32,357 nt of DNA from an uncultured Bacilli bacterium (GCA_947601845.1 CANQGH010000016.1:1-32357), one strand, 5' to 3'. Shown: positions 1-8,139, counted from the stretch's first letter. Numbers and translations: made by a program. Notes: a model not told the origin generated them from the sequence alone.

Positions 1-2
1 GA

Positions 3-1505
3 TTTTATTGGCGAATAATTCGTATTAACGAAGATGGAAGTGTAAGGATGATTTATCAAGGAACAACTCCTGATGCATTTGGTGATTCTGCTACTATAGG
101 AACGAGTGCTTTTAACAACGATGAAGAAGATAATGCTTATGCAGGTTATATGTATGGAACTCCCGGAAGTAGTACATATGAGGCAACACATGCTAACATT
201 AATGATAGTACAATTAAAATTTTTATTGATGATTGGTATAAAAAAAATTTAATATCTTATAATGATTATATAGCCGATAGTGGCTTTTGCAATGATAGAA
301 GTTTATATAGTGGAACTGGGATAGGTACTTCTGAGACTGATTACGGTGCATATGGTCGATTAGTAACTGGCATAGGGGTCGATAGAAAGATATCTCCTCA
401 ATTTAAGTGCCCACAGCAAAATGATTTATTTACAGTTGATAACAAAAAAGGTAATAGTTCACTTACTTATCCGATAGGTTTGATAACAGCTGATGAGGTA
501 ACATATGCTGGCGGTGGTGTGGTTAGTAATCGTAATTACTATCTATATATGCCAGAAAATTATGCAGCTTATTCTTATTGGGGAATGTCCGCGCAATTTT
601 ATGCTTCTTCTCCAAACTATGTGTCTGTGTCTTCTGTTGGTCGGTATGGGACTAGTGGTGGCTCTTCTGTTAATGTTGAGACTTTTAGTGTTCGTCCTGT
701 TATTAATCTTAAGGCTGATGTTGGAATAACCGATGCATCACAGAATGGTACTATCGGGAATGTGTATGTTATTGATACTAGAAAAGAAATAATAGCAAAA
801 TCATTTGCAACCGATAGTTGGGAAACAATAAAGGCGAATGTTAATTCAGATGTGTACAAAGTAGGGGACACAAGGGAGATAGATTTAGGTAGTTTAGGGA
901 AACATACATTACGTATAGCCAATAAATCAACGCCAGCTGCTTGCCAAGATACGGAAAACTTTTCCCAAACAGCATGTGGCTTTGTGATAGAGTTTGCAGA
1001 TATCATAGCAGAGCATGCAATGAATTCAAGTGATACAAATAGTGGTGGTTGGGAAAAAAGTGAAATGCGAGAATATGTAAATAAAGATATATATGAAGCA
1101 TTACCAGATGATTTAAAAGTGGTAATAATAGAAACAAATGTCATATCAGGACATGAGGAAGGAGTTAGTGCAAACTATAAAACCACAGATAAACTTTATT
1201 TATTCTCAGTACCAGAAATATATGGAATATATGGAGAAGAAAATGAAGAGTTAGATCAAGCCCTTGATAAAGCATATGATGTAACAAGACAATTGGACTA
1301 TTATGAAAGCAAAAAAGTAACGGTCTATGATTTTAGTGAACCCATAAAAAAATATAATGGTAATATTGAGCAATGGGCTTTGCGGGGTGTTCCTACTGTG
1401 ATACCAGGGATTTCTTGGTTTGGTGATGTGTTTACAGATGGTGGTTATGGGTACGCATTTCCTAATGAGAGTAGTGGTGTATCTCCAGCTTTTAGAATAG
1501 GCTAA
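3..1505 (+). CDS. DUF6273-type surface protein, 5' partial
   Basis: The reading frame is open to the left edge and the true start is outside the window. Upstream of the first in-window ATG (48) the frame reads YWRIIRINEDGSVR, which continues smoothly into MIYQG, so that ATG is internal. Two blocks follow. The first ends near in-window residue 235 with SVRPVINLKAD, a signature I associate with a large family of secreted proteins in gut Firmicutes. The second (about residues 265-485 counted from ATG 48) looks like a DUF6273 domain, ending in a W-x-x-R...F-x-D-V-F-x-D-G...GVSPAFRIG pattern. That C-terminal pattern resembles C-type-lectin/formylglycine-enzyme-like folds, but this is inference. 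No catalytic motif or C-terminal anchor was seen. The function is unknown; an exported adhesin or sensor domain is likely. It converges on the coat genes across a terminator. Confidence 0.75.
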   Translation, partial: FYWRIIRINEDGSVRMIYQGTTPDAFGDSATIGTSAFNNDEEDNAYAGYMYGTPGSSTYEATHANINDSTIKIFIDDWYKKNLISYNDYIADSGFCNDRSLYSGTGIGTSETDYGAYGRLVTGIGVDRKISPQFKCPQQNDLFTVDNKKGNSSLTYPIGLITADEVTYAGGGVVSNRNYYLYMPENYAAYSYWGMSAQFYASSPNYVSVSSVGRYGTSGGSSVNVETFSVRPVINLKADVGITDASQNGTIGNVYVIDTRKEIIAKSFATDSWETIKANVNSDVYKVGDTREIDLGSLGKHTLRIANKSTPAACQDTENFSQTACGFVIEFADIIAEHAMNSSDTNSGGWEKSEMREYVNKDIYEALPDDLKVVIIETNVISGHEEGVSANYKTTDKLYLFSVPEIYGIYGEENEELDQALDKAYDVTRQLDYYESKKVTVYDFSEPIKKYNGNIEQWALRGVPTVIPGISWFGDVFTDGGYGYAFPNESSGVSPAFRIG

Positions 1506-1534
1506 CCCAATTTATTTATTATGATAAACTATAT

Positions 1535-1582
1535 AAAAAAGAATATATTTGAGATTTTGTATCAAAAATATACTCTTTTTTA
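1535..1582. terminator. bidirectional intrinsic terminator
   Basis: An A-rich arm (1535-1550) pairs with a T-rich arm (1564-1581) around a 13-nt loop, giving a roughly 16-bp stem with a U-tract on each strand. It lies between the converging DUF6273 gene and the coat genes, so it can serve both. The stem is AT-rich. Confidence 0.55.
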
Positions 1583-1622
1583 TCTTTTATATATTTTTAT
1601 TTTCTTCTTTTAAATATGTCTC

Positions 1623-2039
1623 TTATAATCCACTTACATATGTATCAGCTAGGCAATCTAATACTCCAACACAATTTAAGTTAATAGTGAAGAAGTCTTG
1701 TGTTGCTACATATGGAAAAGCATCTATAGCAGTAGTATCAGGATTTGGTGCTAAAACTCTAAAAGTTGCACAATTATCATCTAAATTTTCAATTCTAAAT
1801 ACACTACTAGTACCAGTTGTATTATTCAATGTATATGGCATAGTCCATAATGTATTATTACAACAACTATAGAAACTAATAGGTCTTGTATTTAAACAGA
1901 ATCCACTAGGATTAGGTCCTAAGAATGGTTTACTACAACCATTAGGAATATCACAGTCTTCACCTTTTTGTTGAAGCATTAAGATTAATTCTAAAGTACT
2001 AATGAAAGAACAAGAACAACTATTATTATTCCCACACAT
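1623..2039 (-). CDS. CotY/CotZ-like spore coat protein (copy 1)
   Basis: This 138-residue Cys-rich protein resembles the spore-coat CotZ/CotY family (structural proteins of the coat crust/exosporium that self-assemble through cysteines). Visible marks are the Cys-rich N-terminus (MCGNNNSCSCSF), a CLNTRPISFYSC segment, the FRIENLDDNCATFRVL block typical of CotZ, and the end NLNCVGVLDCLAD. The start is supported by AGAAAGGGGG just upstream on the minus strand. It is the second gene of a two-gene minus-strand unit, 15 bp after its paralogue, and ends at a shared terminator. The overlapping plus-strand frame (1549-1872) is a shadow. Family assignment is from motif memory, not a search; general identity is fairly secure, the CotY versus CotZ distinction is not. 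Confidence 0.8.
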   Translation of the reverse strand: MCGNNNSCSCSFISTLELILMLQQKGEDCDIPNGCSKPFLGPNPSGFCLNTRPISFYSCCNNTLWTMPYTLNNTTGTSSVFRIENLDDNCATFRVLAPNPDTTAIDAFPYVATQDFFTINLNCVGVLDCLADTYVSGL

Positions 2040-2054
2040 AATTTTTCCCCCTTT

Positions 2055-2486
2055 CTATAAATCTACTACGGTATCAGCTAAGCATTTCAAAGCACATACA
2101 CATCCCAAATTGATTGTAACAGTATCTCTTGTTGTAATATAAGGACTAAGTGTATTAGTAGTATCAGGATTTGGTATCAATATTGATACAGTTACACATC
2201 CATCGCATACATTTTCAACACGAAATGTACTACTTGTGCCAGTTAAAGTTACACCATTTACTACTGTACTATAGTTAACAGTGATTAAGTTATTATTACA
2301 TCCATAAAATGTTACCGGTCTTGTATTAAAACAAACACTAGGTAAATTTATCCCTAAAAAAGGTCTACTACATGTATTATCAAAACATTCATTTTGCTCA
2401 CTACTTCTTTGTAGAATGTCAATAAGTTTAAGTGTTTTTGTAAAGCAACAACCACAATTATCGTTGTTATTATTAGTATTATTCAT
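2055..2486 (-). CDS. CotY/CotZ-like spore coat protein (copy 2)
   Basis: This 143-residue paralogue of the adjacent downstream gene shares the order of Cys clusters (NCGCCF near the N-terminus), the CFNTRPVTFYGC block, the FRVENVCDGCVTV block and the end NLGCVCALKCLAD. The N-terminus is Asn-rich. AAGGAG stands 8 bases before the ATG on the minus strand. It is the first gene of the two-gene unit. A minus-strand TATAAT lies near 2513-2518, but I could not assign a sigma-E or sigma-K promoter with confidence. Expected role: structural coat or crust protein made in the mother cell late in sporulation (family knowledge). A tandem pair recalls the cotY-cotZ arrangement of Bacillus. Confidence 0.8.
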   Translation of the reverse strand: MNNTNNNNDNCGCCFTKTLKLIDILQRSSEQNECFDNTCSRPFLGINLPSVCFNTRPVTFYGCNNNLITVNYSTVVNGVTLTGTSSTFRVENVCDGCVTVSILIPNPDTTNTLSPYITTRDTVTINLGCVCALKCLADTVVDL

Positions 2487-2671
2487 ATAATCAACTCCTT
2501 TTTATTATTTCTATTATAGGATATTCTTCTTGGTGCATATGGTGTCGTGTTAATACCTATAATTTATAATATTCTTTTAAGAAATTTTATATTAATAATT
2601 TACAAATGCCGATTAGTTTGGTATTATGTTAATATATAGAATAAAAGATATAGAATAAAGAGGCTAAATAA

Positions 2672-4270
2672 ATGAATAAATTATATAAATATATGTTGTT
2701 AATATTATTTTTACTAATTCCTGGCAAAGTTTTTGCTGAGTCTAATATTATTATTAATTGTAATAGTAATTATGTGGCAGGAACTATTTTAGAGTGTTCT
2801 TTAATAGCTAATGTTGATGAGGGAATTACTTATGACAGGGTAGAGAGTTCAGTTTCAGTTGCTAATAATGAGACTATAGCTTTTACTAATGCTCAAAATT
2901 TAACGGGAACACTACAAAATAATAAATTAAGTATTAAAAGTGATAAAGAAGTAGGAAGTGTTACTACTTTAGGTACATTAAAAATTAAGTTTCCTATCTC
3001 GACTTCTGGTGAAAAAGAAATTAAGTTACAAAATATAAAATTTTATAAAGATAATTCTGAAGTATTATCTTTAAATAGTGCCGATTCTATAGTTAAGGTT
3101 GCTTCTAGTGTCAATACTTTGGAAAGTCTTAGTGTTGATGAGTGTAATGATTGTAAACTAAGTCCTAGTTTTGATAAAGATACTACTATATATGTTGTAA
3201 TAACTAATTCCAATAAAATTAAGATCAATGCCACAGCTAGTGGTAATGCTAACGTGACTGGTGCTGGTGAAAAAGCTTTAACTAAAGATAATGAAACCTT
3301 TAATATTGTAGTTACTGCTGAGTCAGGTGATATGAAGACTTATAAGATAACAGTAATAAAACAGGAGACTAAATCTAATGATAATTCTTTAAAATCTTTA
3401 AAGGTAGATGGAAGTACTTTATCTCCAACTTTAGCTAACAATACTACTACTTATAGAGCTCAATCTACCAAAGATAAAGTAGTAATTAGTGCTGAATGTA
3501 ATGATAATTTAGCTACTGTAGTAGGTACTGGCGAGAAATCTTTAAAATTAGGTGAGAATAAATTTGATGTTATTGTAACGGCTCAAGATGGTACTACTAA
3601 AAATTATTCAGTAATAATTGATAGAATAAATAACGAAGAAAAGCCTAAATTAAAGAGTTTAATCATTAATGGTGAAGAGATGAACTTGGCGGAAGGCTCA
3701 TTAAATTATACTTATAGAGTAAGTTCTTTAGTTAAATCTCTAGATATTGAGGCATTAGGTACAAGTGAAGATTATACTATTGAAATAGATGGAAATGATG
3801 AATTAGTTGATGGAGAAAATATAGTAACAGTTACAGTAATAGATACTAATAATGTAAAAACTATATATACTATTACAGTAATTAAAGATACGGATACTAG
3901 TTTAGGACTATCTGATTTAACAGTAGAAGGTTATAATATTAATTTTGATAGGGAAGTATTAGAATATAATATTACTATTAATGGTGAAGAAAGCTTAAAT
4001 ATAAATGCGGTACCTACTAGTGAAGATTATAGTGTTGAGATTACTGGTAATAGTAATTTAAAAGATGGTAGTACTATTCGTATTGTAGTAACAGATGCTT
4101 CATTTAATACAAAAGTTTATACTATTAATGTTGCTGTAAATAATACTCAACTAAATAGTAATACGGATACTAGTGATATAAATTATATTCCTATTATTAT
4201 GACTGGTTTATTAGTTTTGTTATTTATTATTGATTTAATCTTACTTATCCAAAGAATTAAAAAGAAATAA
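2672..4270 (+). CDS. membrane-anchored protein with cadherin-like beta-sandwich repeats
   Basis: This 532-residue surface protein has a signal peptide (about 1-23, hydrophobic core then VFA-ES), a cohesin-like N-terminal beta domain (about 25-145), four cadherin-like beta-sandwich repeats of roughly 80-90 residues, and a C-terminal TM helix (about 506-527) ending in RIKKK. The repeats are marked by a recurring L-x-x-L-x-V-[DE] entry strand (LESLSVDE, LKSLKVDG, LKSLIING, LSDLTVEG) and a K-x-Y-x-[IV]-x-V exit strand. The topology is extracellular stalk, single anchor, short positive tail. The start is backed by AAAGAGG about 9 bases upstream. Family context suggests adhesion or envelope scaffolding; no enzymatic motif is seen. 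It appears to be transcribed alone, since the next gene has its own promoter. Confidence 0.8.
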   Translation: MNKLYKYMLLILFLLIPGKVFAESNIIINCNSNYVAGTILECSLIANVDEGITYDRVESSVSVANNETIAFTNAQNLTGTLQNNKLSIKSDKEVGSVTTLGTLKIKFPISTSGEKEIKLQNIKFYKDNSEVLSLNSADSIVKVASSVNTLESLSVDECNDCKLSPSFDKDTTIYVVITNSNKIKINATASGNANVTGAGEKALTKDNETFNIVVTAESGDMKTYKITVIKQETKSNDNSLKSLKVDGSTLSPTLANNTTTYRAQSTKDKVVISAECNDNLATVVGTGEKSLKLGENKFDVIVTAQDGTTKNYSVIIDRINNEEKPKLKSLIINGEEMNLAEGSLNYTYRVSSLVKSLDIEALGTSEDYTIEIDGNDELVDGENIVTVTVIDTNNVKTIYTITVIKDTDTSLGLSDLTVEGYNINFDREVLEYNITINGEESLNINAVPTSEDYSVEITGNSNLKDGSTIRIVVTDASFNTKVYTINVAVNNTQLNSNTDTSDINYIPIIMTGLLVLLFIIDLILLIQRIKKK

Positions 4271-4271
4271 T

Positions 4272-4300
4272 TTGGTATTTTAAACATATTATAGTATAAT
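4272..4300 (+). promoter_or_regulatory. sigma-A-type promoter for the EIIB-like gene
   Basis: TTGGTA (4272-4277), a 17-bp spacer and TATAAT (4295-4300) lie 18 bases before the ATG at 4319, with GGTGA as ribosome site. Confidence 0.6.
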
Positions 4301-4318
4301 GGTAAGTGGTGATTAAAA

Positions 4319-4630
4319 ATGAAAATAGAATATATAGTAGTGTTAGTAATTTTATTTATTATTCTTCTAGCAATATTAAAAGCTGGAAGAAAAGATGCAC
4401 ATTTACAATTAAATAAATTACTAGACTATTTAGGTGGTAAAGATAATATAATATCTACAGAAATTAATTTATCTAGGTTTAAGGTTACTTTAAAAGATAT
4501 TAGTATAGTTGACAAAGAGGCTATTCAAAAACTTGGGGCTAAAGGTATTGTCGAAATAGATAATCAATTGAAAATTATTCTAGGTCCTGAATCTAAGCAA
4601 TTAAAGAAATATATTGATGATTTAAAATAA
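4319..4630 (+). CDS. membrane-tethered PTS EIIB-like protein lacking the phosphocysteine
   Basis: This 103-residue protein has one N-terminal TM helix (about 4-21) followed by a domain that resembles the glucose-family PTS EIIB fold: LLDYLGGKDNI, then a beta strand, then AIQKLGAKGIVEIDNQ and KIILGPESKQL. In true EIIB enzymes the segment D-x-C-x-T-R-L-R-V carries the cysteine phosphorylated by EIIA. Here the aligned segment is EINLSRFKV, with Asn50 in the cysteine position, so phosphotransfer chemistry should be impossible. The retained Arg fits the family. There is no EIIC or EIIA nearby. The role is unknown; a regulatory or scaffolding domain is possible. It sits directly upstream of the sensor kinase. 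Confidence 0.7.
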   Translation: MKIEYIVVLVILFIILLAILKAGRKDAHLQLNKLLDYLGGKDNIISTEINLSRFKVTLKDISIVDKEAIQKLGAKGIVEIDNQLKIILGPESKQLKKYIDDLK

Positions 4631-4642
4631 AAAACAATATAT

Positions 4643-4686
4643 TTCGACACAATTCGACAAATTTCAACAAAATAAATTCATATAAT
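4643..4686 (+). promoter_or_regulatory. tandem Spo0A-box-like array and -10 element of the kinase gene
   Basis: TTCGACA occurs at 4643-4649 and 4653-4659, and a one-mismatch copy TTCAACA at 4663-4669: three sites at exactly 10-bp intervals. TTCGACA is the complement of the Spo0A box TGTCGAA, and a 10-bp tandem arrangement is how Spo0A dimers bind known promoters. TATAAT follows at 4681-4686, 21 bases before the ATG. No consensus -35 stands at 17 bp. TTCGAC at 4653-4658 lies 22 bp from the -10, as in Spo0A-activated promoters of the spoIIG type. Spo0A binding itself is inference. Confidence 0.6.
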
Positions 4687-4707
4687 GTAAATGAAAGAAG
4701 GCGTTGT

Positions 4708-5964
4708 ATGAATTTTTTTGATGGTTTTATTTTAAATACAATTTTATTATTGTTCCCATTATTCTTATACTTAATATATGTGGCATATAAGAAAGATGTT
4801 CATAAAGATGAAGTTAATTTGTTTTTTGAATTGGCTCTATTTTTGTCCTTATTCTTAATTAGTAGATATGGGTTTCTTAATAACAATAGTTATGTGACTA
4901 TTTTAGCTAATATTCCACTTCTTTTTGCTTACTTAAAAGGAAGAAAATTAATAGCTATTGTGATATCCTTTATTTTAGGGTTATATTATATTATTCTTTT
5001 TGGTTATCCACCAAGTATTATTGTTTTAGAATATTCCACTTATTTTATTTTATATATGCTTTTAAGAAGAAAAAATATTACTTGTAGTTATATTATTAAT
5101 ACCTTTACTATTATTAAAGCATTTGTCTTATCTTTTTGTACTTTTTACTTTATTAATCCCGGTGGTAACACCATTATGAATTTAATTAATATTTTGTTAT
5201 CGGTTATAACTTTTTATATGGCATCTATTTGTTACTATAAGTTAATCAGTAAAATAGAAGATATGGTTATGTTGAATAATACTTTAAAAGAATTAGAGAA
5301 AGAAAAAATGATTCGTAATTCTTTATTTAAAATTACTCATGAAATTAAAAATCCTATTGCAGTATGTAAAGGATATTTAGACATGATTGATTTGGATAAT
5401 AAGAAGAAAGTAGAGAAATATATTCCAATTATTAAAAGTGAAATCAATAGGACACTATCGTTAATGGATGATTATTTGGACTATTCTAAAATAAAAATTG
5501 AAAAAGATATTATTGATGTTATTTTATTGATAGAGGATACGGTAAAATCAATGGATGTTTTATTAAAGGCGCAAAATATTAATACGGTTTATGATATAAG
5601 TGATGAGGAAGTGTATATGCAAGCAGATTATAATAGGTTAAAACAGGTATTGGTTAATTTAATCAAAAATAGTGTTGAATCTAAAATGGAAGATAGAGAT
5701 TTAACTATAGGAATAAAAACAGAAGTAAGTAAGGATAATGTTAAGATTATTGTTAGTGATAATGGTATTGGTATGACTAGTGAGGAATTAAATCATTTAG
5801 GTGAAGTCTTTTATACTACTAAGGAAAGAGGTACAGGCATAGGAGTTAATTTGTCTAAGGAGATAATTGAACGTCACAATGGTACATTGGTGTATGAATC
5901 AGAAAAATATGGTGGTACTAGTGTTATTATTACTTTGCCTATTGATCCTGAACTTAATATTTGA
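4708..5964 (+). CDS. membrane sensor histidine kinase, KinB-like layout
   Basis: This 418-residue protein has an N-terminal half of about six TM helices (residues 1-185), a short coiled linker, then a complete kinase core. The HisKA box FKITHEIKNPIAVCKGY carries the phosphoacceptor His211. The N-box is RLKQVLVNLIKNSVES, the G1 box DNGIGM, the F-box-like FYTTKERG and the G2 box GTGIG, so the enzyme should be active. The start has GAAAGAAGG just upstream. No response regulator is adjacent. Six TM helices with no large extracellular domain match the layout of sporulation kinase KinB. Together with the upstream Spo0A-box array, this suggests a phosphorelay kinase feeding Spo0A. The exact orthology is inference; histidine kinase activity is well supported. 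Confidence 0.85.
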   Translation: MNFFDGFILNTILLLFPLFLYLIYVAYKKDVHKDEVNLFFELALFLSLFLISRYGFLNNNSYVTILANIPLLFAYLKGRKLIAIVISFILGLYYIILFGYPPSIIVLEYSTYFILYMLLRRKNITCSYIINTFTIIKAFVLSFCTFYFINPGGNTIMNLINILLSVITFYMASICYYKLISKIEDMVMLNNTLKELEKEKMIRNSLFKITHEIKNPIAVCKGYLDMIDLDNKKKVEKYIPIIKSEINRTLSLMDDYLDYSKIKIEKDIIDVILLIEDTVKSMDVLLKAQNINTVYDISDEEVYMQADYNRLKQVLVNLIKNSVESKMEDRDLTIGIKTEVSKDNVKIIVSDNGIGMTSEELNHLGEVFYTTKERGTGIGVNLSKEIIERHNGTLVYESEKYGGTSVIITLPIDPELNI

Positions 5965-5989
5965 CAAACAATATCAGATGTGTTATAAT
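5961..5989 (+). promoter_or_regulatory. consensus sigma-A promoter
   Basis: TTGACA (5961-5966), 17 bp, then TATAAT (5984-5989) with an extended TG. The -35 overlaps the stop codon of the kinase gene. It drives the small membrane protein at 6030. Confidence 0.85.
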
Positions 5990-6029
5990 ACATCTCACCT
6001 AACGAGAAAGGATAGAAGGGGGAAAATAT

Positions 6030-6425
6030 ATGAAAAAAATAAGTAATTTCAATGAATACTATAGTAACATCTTAAAAGAATGGTATGATCTTAGTGAAGA
6101 AGATGTCAAAGATTATATGGATCATCGTAAAGTAGTAGCTAAATGCAATGCTAAAAAGAAGAATGTTGCTCTTCCTAGTTTTGTAGTAACTGGTGAAGGA
6201 CTTGCTGGAGTAGCCATTGGTCTTATTCATCCACTAGGATGGGTATATATGGGTGCAGCTATTGCTGTAACTGCTGTTGGTGCTACTATCGGAACAGTAT
6301 CTTTAGTAAAAAATAATCCTTATAAGGAATGCGATGATAGTGTTAAAGATGAATACAAAGAATATGATGAAGAATATAAAGCGAAAGCTAAACGATATAA
6401 AAAATATGCTAAAAAAAGTAAATAA
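6030..6425 (+). CDS. small membrane protein of unknown function
   Basis: This 131-residue protein is not assigned to a family. The N-terminal 45 residues are polar and helical. Residues about 49-95 form a Gly/Ala-rich hydrophobic stretch (GEGLAGVAIGLI, then GAAIAVTAVGATIG), long enough for two membrane helices with glycine-zipper spacing. The last 35 residues are a strongly charged Lys/Glu/Tyr tail. A near-perfect AGAAGGGGG site precedes the ATG, and the promoter is consensus, so it is probably highly expressed. It is a single-gene unit closed by a terminator. An envelope or stress role is possible but not shown. Confidence 0.75.
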   Translation: MKKISNFNEYYSNILKEWYDLSEEDVKDYMDHRKVVAKCNAKKKNVALPSFVVTGEGLAGVAIGLIHPLGWVYMGAAIAVTAVGATIGTVSLVKNNPYKECDDSVKDEYKEYDEEYKAKAKRYKKYAKKSK

Positions 6426-6436
6426 GTAGGGGTATG

Positions 6437-6471
6437 AAAAAGAATGATAATTATTTTACCATTCTTTTTTT
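6437..6471 (+). terminator. intrinsic terminator
   Basis: AAAAAGAATG (6437-6446) pairs with CATTCTTTTT (6460-6469) over a 13-nt loop and runs into T residues. It closes the small membrane protein gene. Confidence 0.75.
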
Positions 6472-6539
6472 ATAATATAATAGGAAAGTCATAGAAAAGG
6501 ATTGAGAAGACGAATTTGATATAAAAGCAAGTAAAAACT

Positions 6540-6586
6540 CAGGGCAAATATATCTAAAATTAGATATAAATGTATCCTGCTTTTTT
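6540..6586. terminator. bidirectional hairpin downstream of the IS91-like unit
   Basis: CAGG...CCTG outer arms (6540-6543, 6576-6579) enclose the inner stem ATATCTA/TAGATAT (6550-6556, 6561-6567). Six T follow on the plus strand, and AGTTTTT on the minus strand. It could end the zinc-ribbon transcript or be the structured terminus of the mobile element. Confidence 0.4.
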
Positions 6587-6604
6587 AAAAATTAAGTAAA
6601 ATTT

Positions 6605-6856
6605 TTAACCTTTATATTTATGATGAAAACCTCTGATAGATTTATAATCTATCGGTACACATTTTTTGTGATGACATTTTGGACATATTGTATAAGGAGG
6701 TGTAGAAATCGGCAATCCATTGAGCATATCATCTTGTTCAAACTCTTTAACCATTTCAATAGGTGCTTCAAATTCAACTTTACATTTAGGACAAATATAT
6801 TCAACAACTTTGCCACTAAGAGGAAAAGGAATAGAAGAGAAATCAAATTTAATCAT
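6605..6856 (-). CDS. small zinc-ribbon protein, transposase-linked
   Basis: This protein of about 83 residues has two CPKC knuckles (YICPKCKVEF and TICPKCHHKKC) about 45 residues apart, enough to bind one zinc. I chose ATG at 6856 because AAAGG lies about 10 bases upstream and the frame then starts 14 bases after the transposase stop. A 12-residue longer form from 6892 would overlap the transposase. It lies downstream of the IS91-like gene on the same strand and is probably a passenger or accessory of the element. No function is recognised. Confidence 0.6.
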   Translation of the reverse strand: MIKFDFSSIPFPLSGKVVEYICPKCKVEFEAPIEMVKEFEQDDMLNGLPISTPPYTICPKCHHKKCVPIDYKSIRGFHHKYKG

Positions 6857-6870
6857 AAAATCAAAACCTT

Positions 6871-8139
6871 TCATGTAATAAGTACTACACATTCCATTTT
6901 AACATCACAATGAGGGCAATATAAAGGATTTCTTTTGAAATATTTTTGAATAGAGAGTTCAAATTTAAGCAATTGTTTTCTAAAAGGTATTTTAACATCG
7001 TCAATTAATTTTTTTATTAAGTTATGCATTTTAGGTTTCTTTCGATAAAAACCATAATAACGAATGATTTTATAATTTTTTGGTAAAACATGTCTAATTA
7101 AGAGAAATAAGAAATGATGAGCAGAAACAGTTACTTCATGGTAAGATTCATCTTCATGAGCATTGTAGAAAAAAGTAACATTGTTGCCATCATAATTGAG
7201 AATTCTATTTTCACTTATAGCAAGTCTACCACAATATCTACAAATATATTCAATCCCATCTTTTAAATTATTAAATTTCTTTTTTTCAGCATATACATAA
7301 AATCCCTTTTTATGATTAAGGAATGCTTTTCTAGCATCCTCTTTAGTAAATTCAGGGATATTTTTAATCATTAAATCTATTAAAATTTTTTGGAATCTAA
7401 AAGATAAGGCATCAAAGTTGAAATAATCCCATTTTTTGAGCTCAGTATTAGAAATCTTGATTTCAGCAATCAAAATATGGATATGAGGATTGAACTTTAA
7501 ATCACGTCCAAAAGTGTGTAAAAAAGCGAAGAACCCAGGCAAGAATTTTTGCTTGGAAATATATTTTTTCTTTCTTTTCTTTTTCTTCTTAAAAGATTCA
7601 CTAAGAATAGAGTAAATAGTTTGACAAACAGCTTCAAATAAAATATCAATTCTATCCAAAGGGTAAAAGAAGTATTTTCTAAACTCCTTAGGAATAGTAA
7701 AAACAATTTGTCTGTGAGGACAATTGTAAGCAGTTTGTAAAATTTTTTCAACACGTTCTAATTTGTATTTGTAGCCACAAGAAGTACAGCATCGAGATTT
7801 ACAAGTATTACCAACAAAAATATAGTCACCACATTCAGGGCATTGATATACAGTAGATCCTAATTGCTTATTATGACAAGCAATAACTTTTTCAAATTCT
7901 TCTTTAGCGTTAGGTCTATAATAATCAACCAAATCTTTGTTTTGTTTATAGAAGTCATCCCAATGGTCTTCAATAATTTGGGAAATAATTCCAGTTTTTT
8001 TGAAAGAATTATAATTTGGATTAAGATGACCTTCAGAGTCAAACATATTCTCATCATAATTATGGTCTAAGAAATAATTTACAAATTGGTCAATAGATAG
8101 AACTGGTATTTTATCGTTTGAATTATTTTTCATAATCAT
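6871..8139 (-). CDS. IS91-like HUH (Y2) transposase
   Basis: This protein of about 422 residues has an N-terminal zinc-binding domain (YQCPECGDYIF, then CKSRCCTSCGYK) typical of IS91-type transposases, a VFTIPKEF strand, an HUH motif in FNPHIHILI, and the segment EYICRYCGRLAIS, which matches the IS91 consensus around the paired catalytic tyrosines (Y-x-x-x-Y). A C-terminal CPHC knuckle is also present. Known function: rolling-circle-type transposition with single-strand nicking. The start is uncertain: ATG 8139 or 8133, or an upstream TTG at 8175; none has a clear ribosome site. The coding frame is intact with no stop, so it may be active. The Lys-rich stretch in the middle (KKKKKRKKK) is unusual. 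Confidence 0.85.
   Translation of the reverse strand: MIMKNNSNDKIPVLSIDQFVNYFLDHNYDENMFDSEGHLNPNYNSFKKTGIISQIIEDHWDDFYKQNKDLVDYYRPNAKEEFEKVIACHNKQLGSTVYQCPECGDYIFVGNTCKSRCCTSCGYKYKLERVEKILQTAYNCPHRQIVFTIPKEFRKYFFYPLDRIDILFEAVCQTIYSILSESFKKKKKRKKKYISKQKFLPGFFAFLHTFGRDLKFNPHIHILIAEIKISNTELKKWDYFNFDALSFRFQKILIDLMIKNIPEFTKEDARKAFLNHKKGFYVYAEKKKFNNLKDGIEYICRYCGRLAISENRILNYDGNNVTFFYNAHEDESYHEVTVSAHHFLFLLIRHVLPKNYKIIRYYGFYRKKPKMHNLIKKLIDDVKIPFRKQLLKFELSIQKYFKRNPLYCPHCDVKMECVVLIT

Noticed and set aside
617-1144. Minus-strand frame of 175 residues
   Set aside because: Shadow of the DUF6273-type gene; no ribosome site or recognisable motif.
1549-1872. Plus-strand frame of 107 residues
   Set aside because: Antisense to a well-supported coat gene that has a paralogue and a good ribosome site.
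4549-4555. TGTCGAA inside the EIIB-like gene as a fourth Spo0A box
   Set aside because: Isolated, within coding sequence and out of register with the array; matches of this kind are expected by chance.
6620-6913. Plus-strand frame opposite the zinc-ribbon gene
   Set aside because: The minus strand has the CPKC pairs and a fitting ribosome site; the plus frame has neither.
7560-7600. Frameshift or slippage in the A-rich lysine run of the transposase
   Set aside because: The frame continues cleanly on both sides with conserved motifs.
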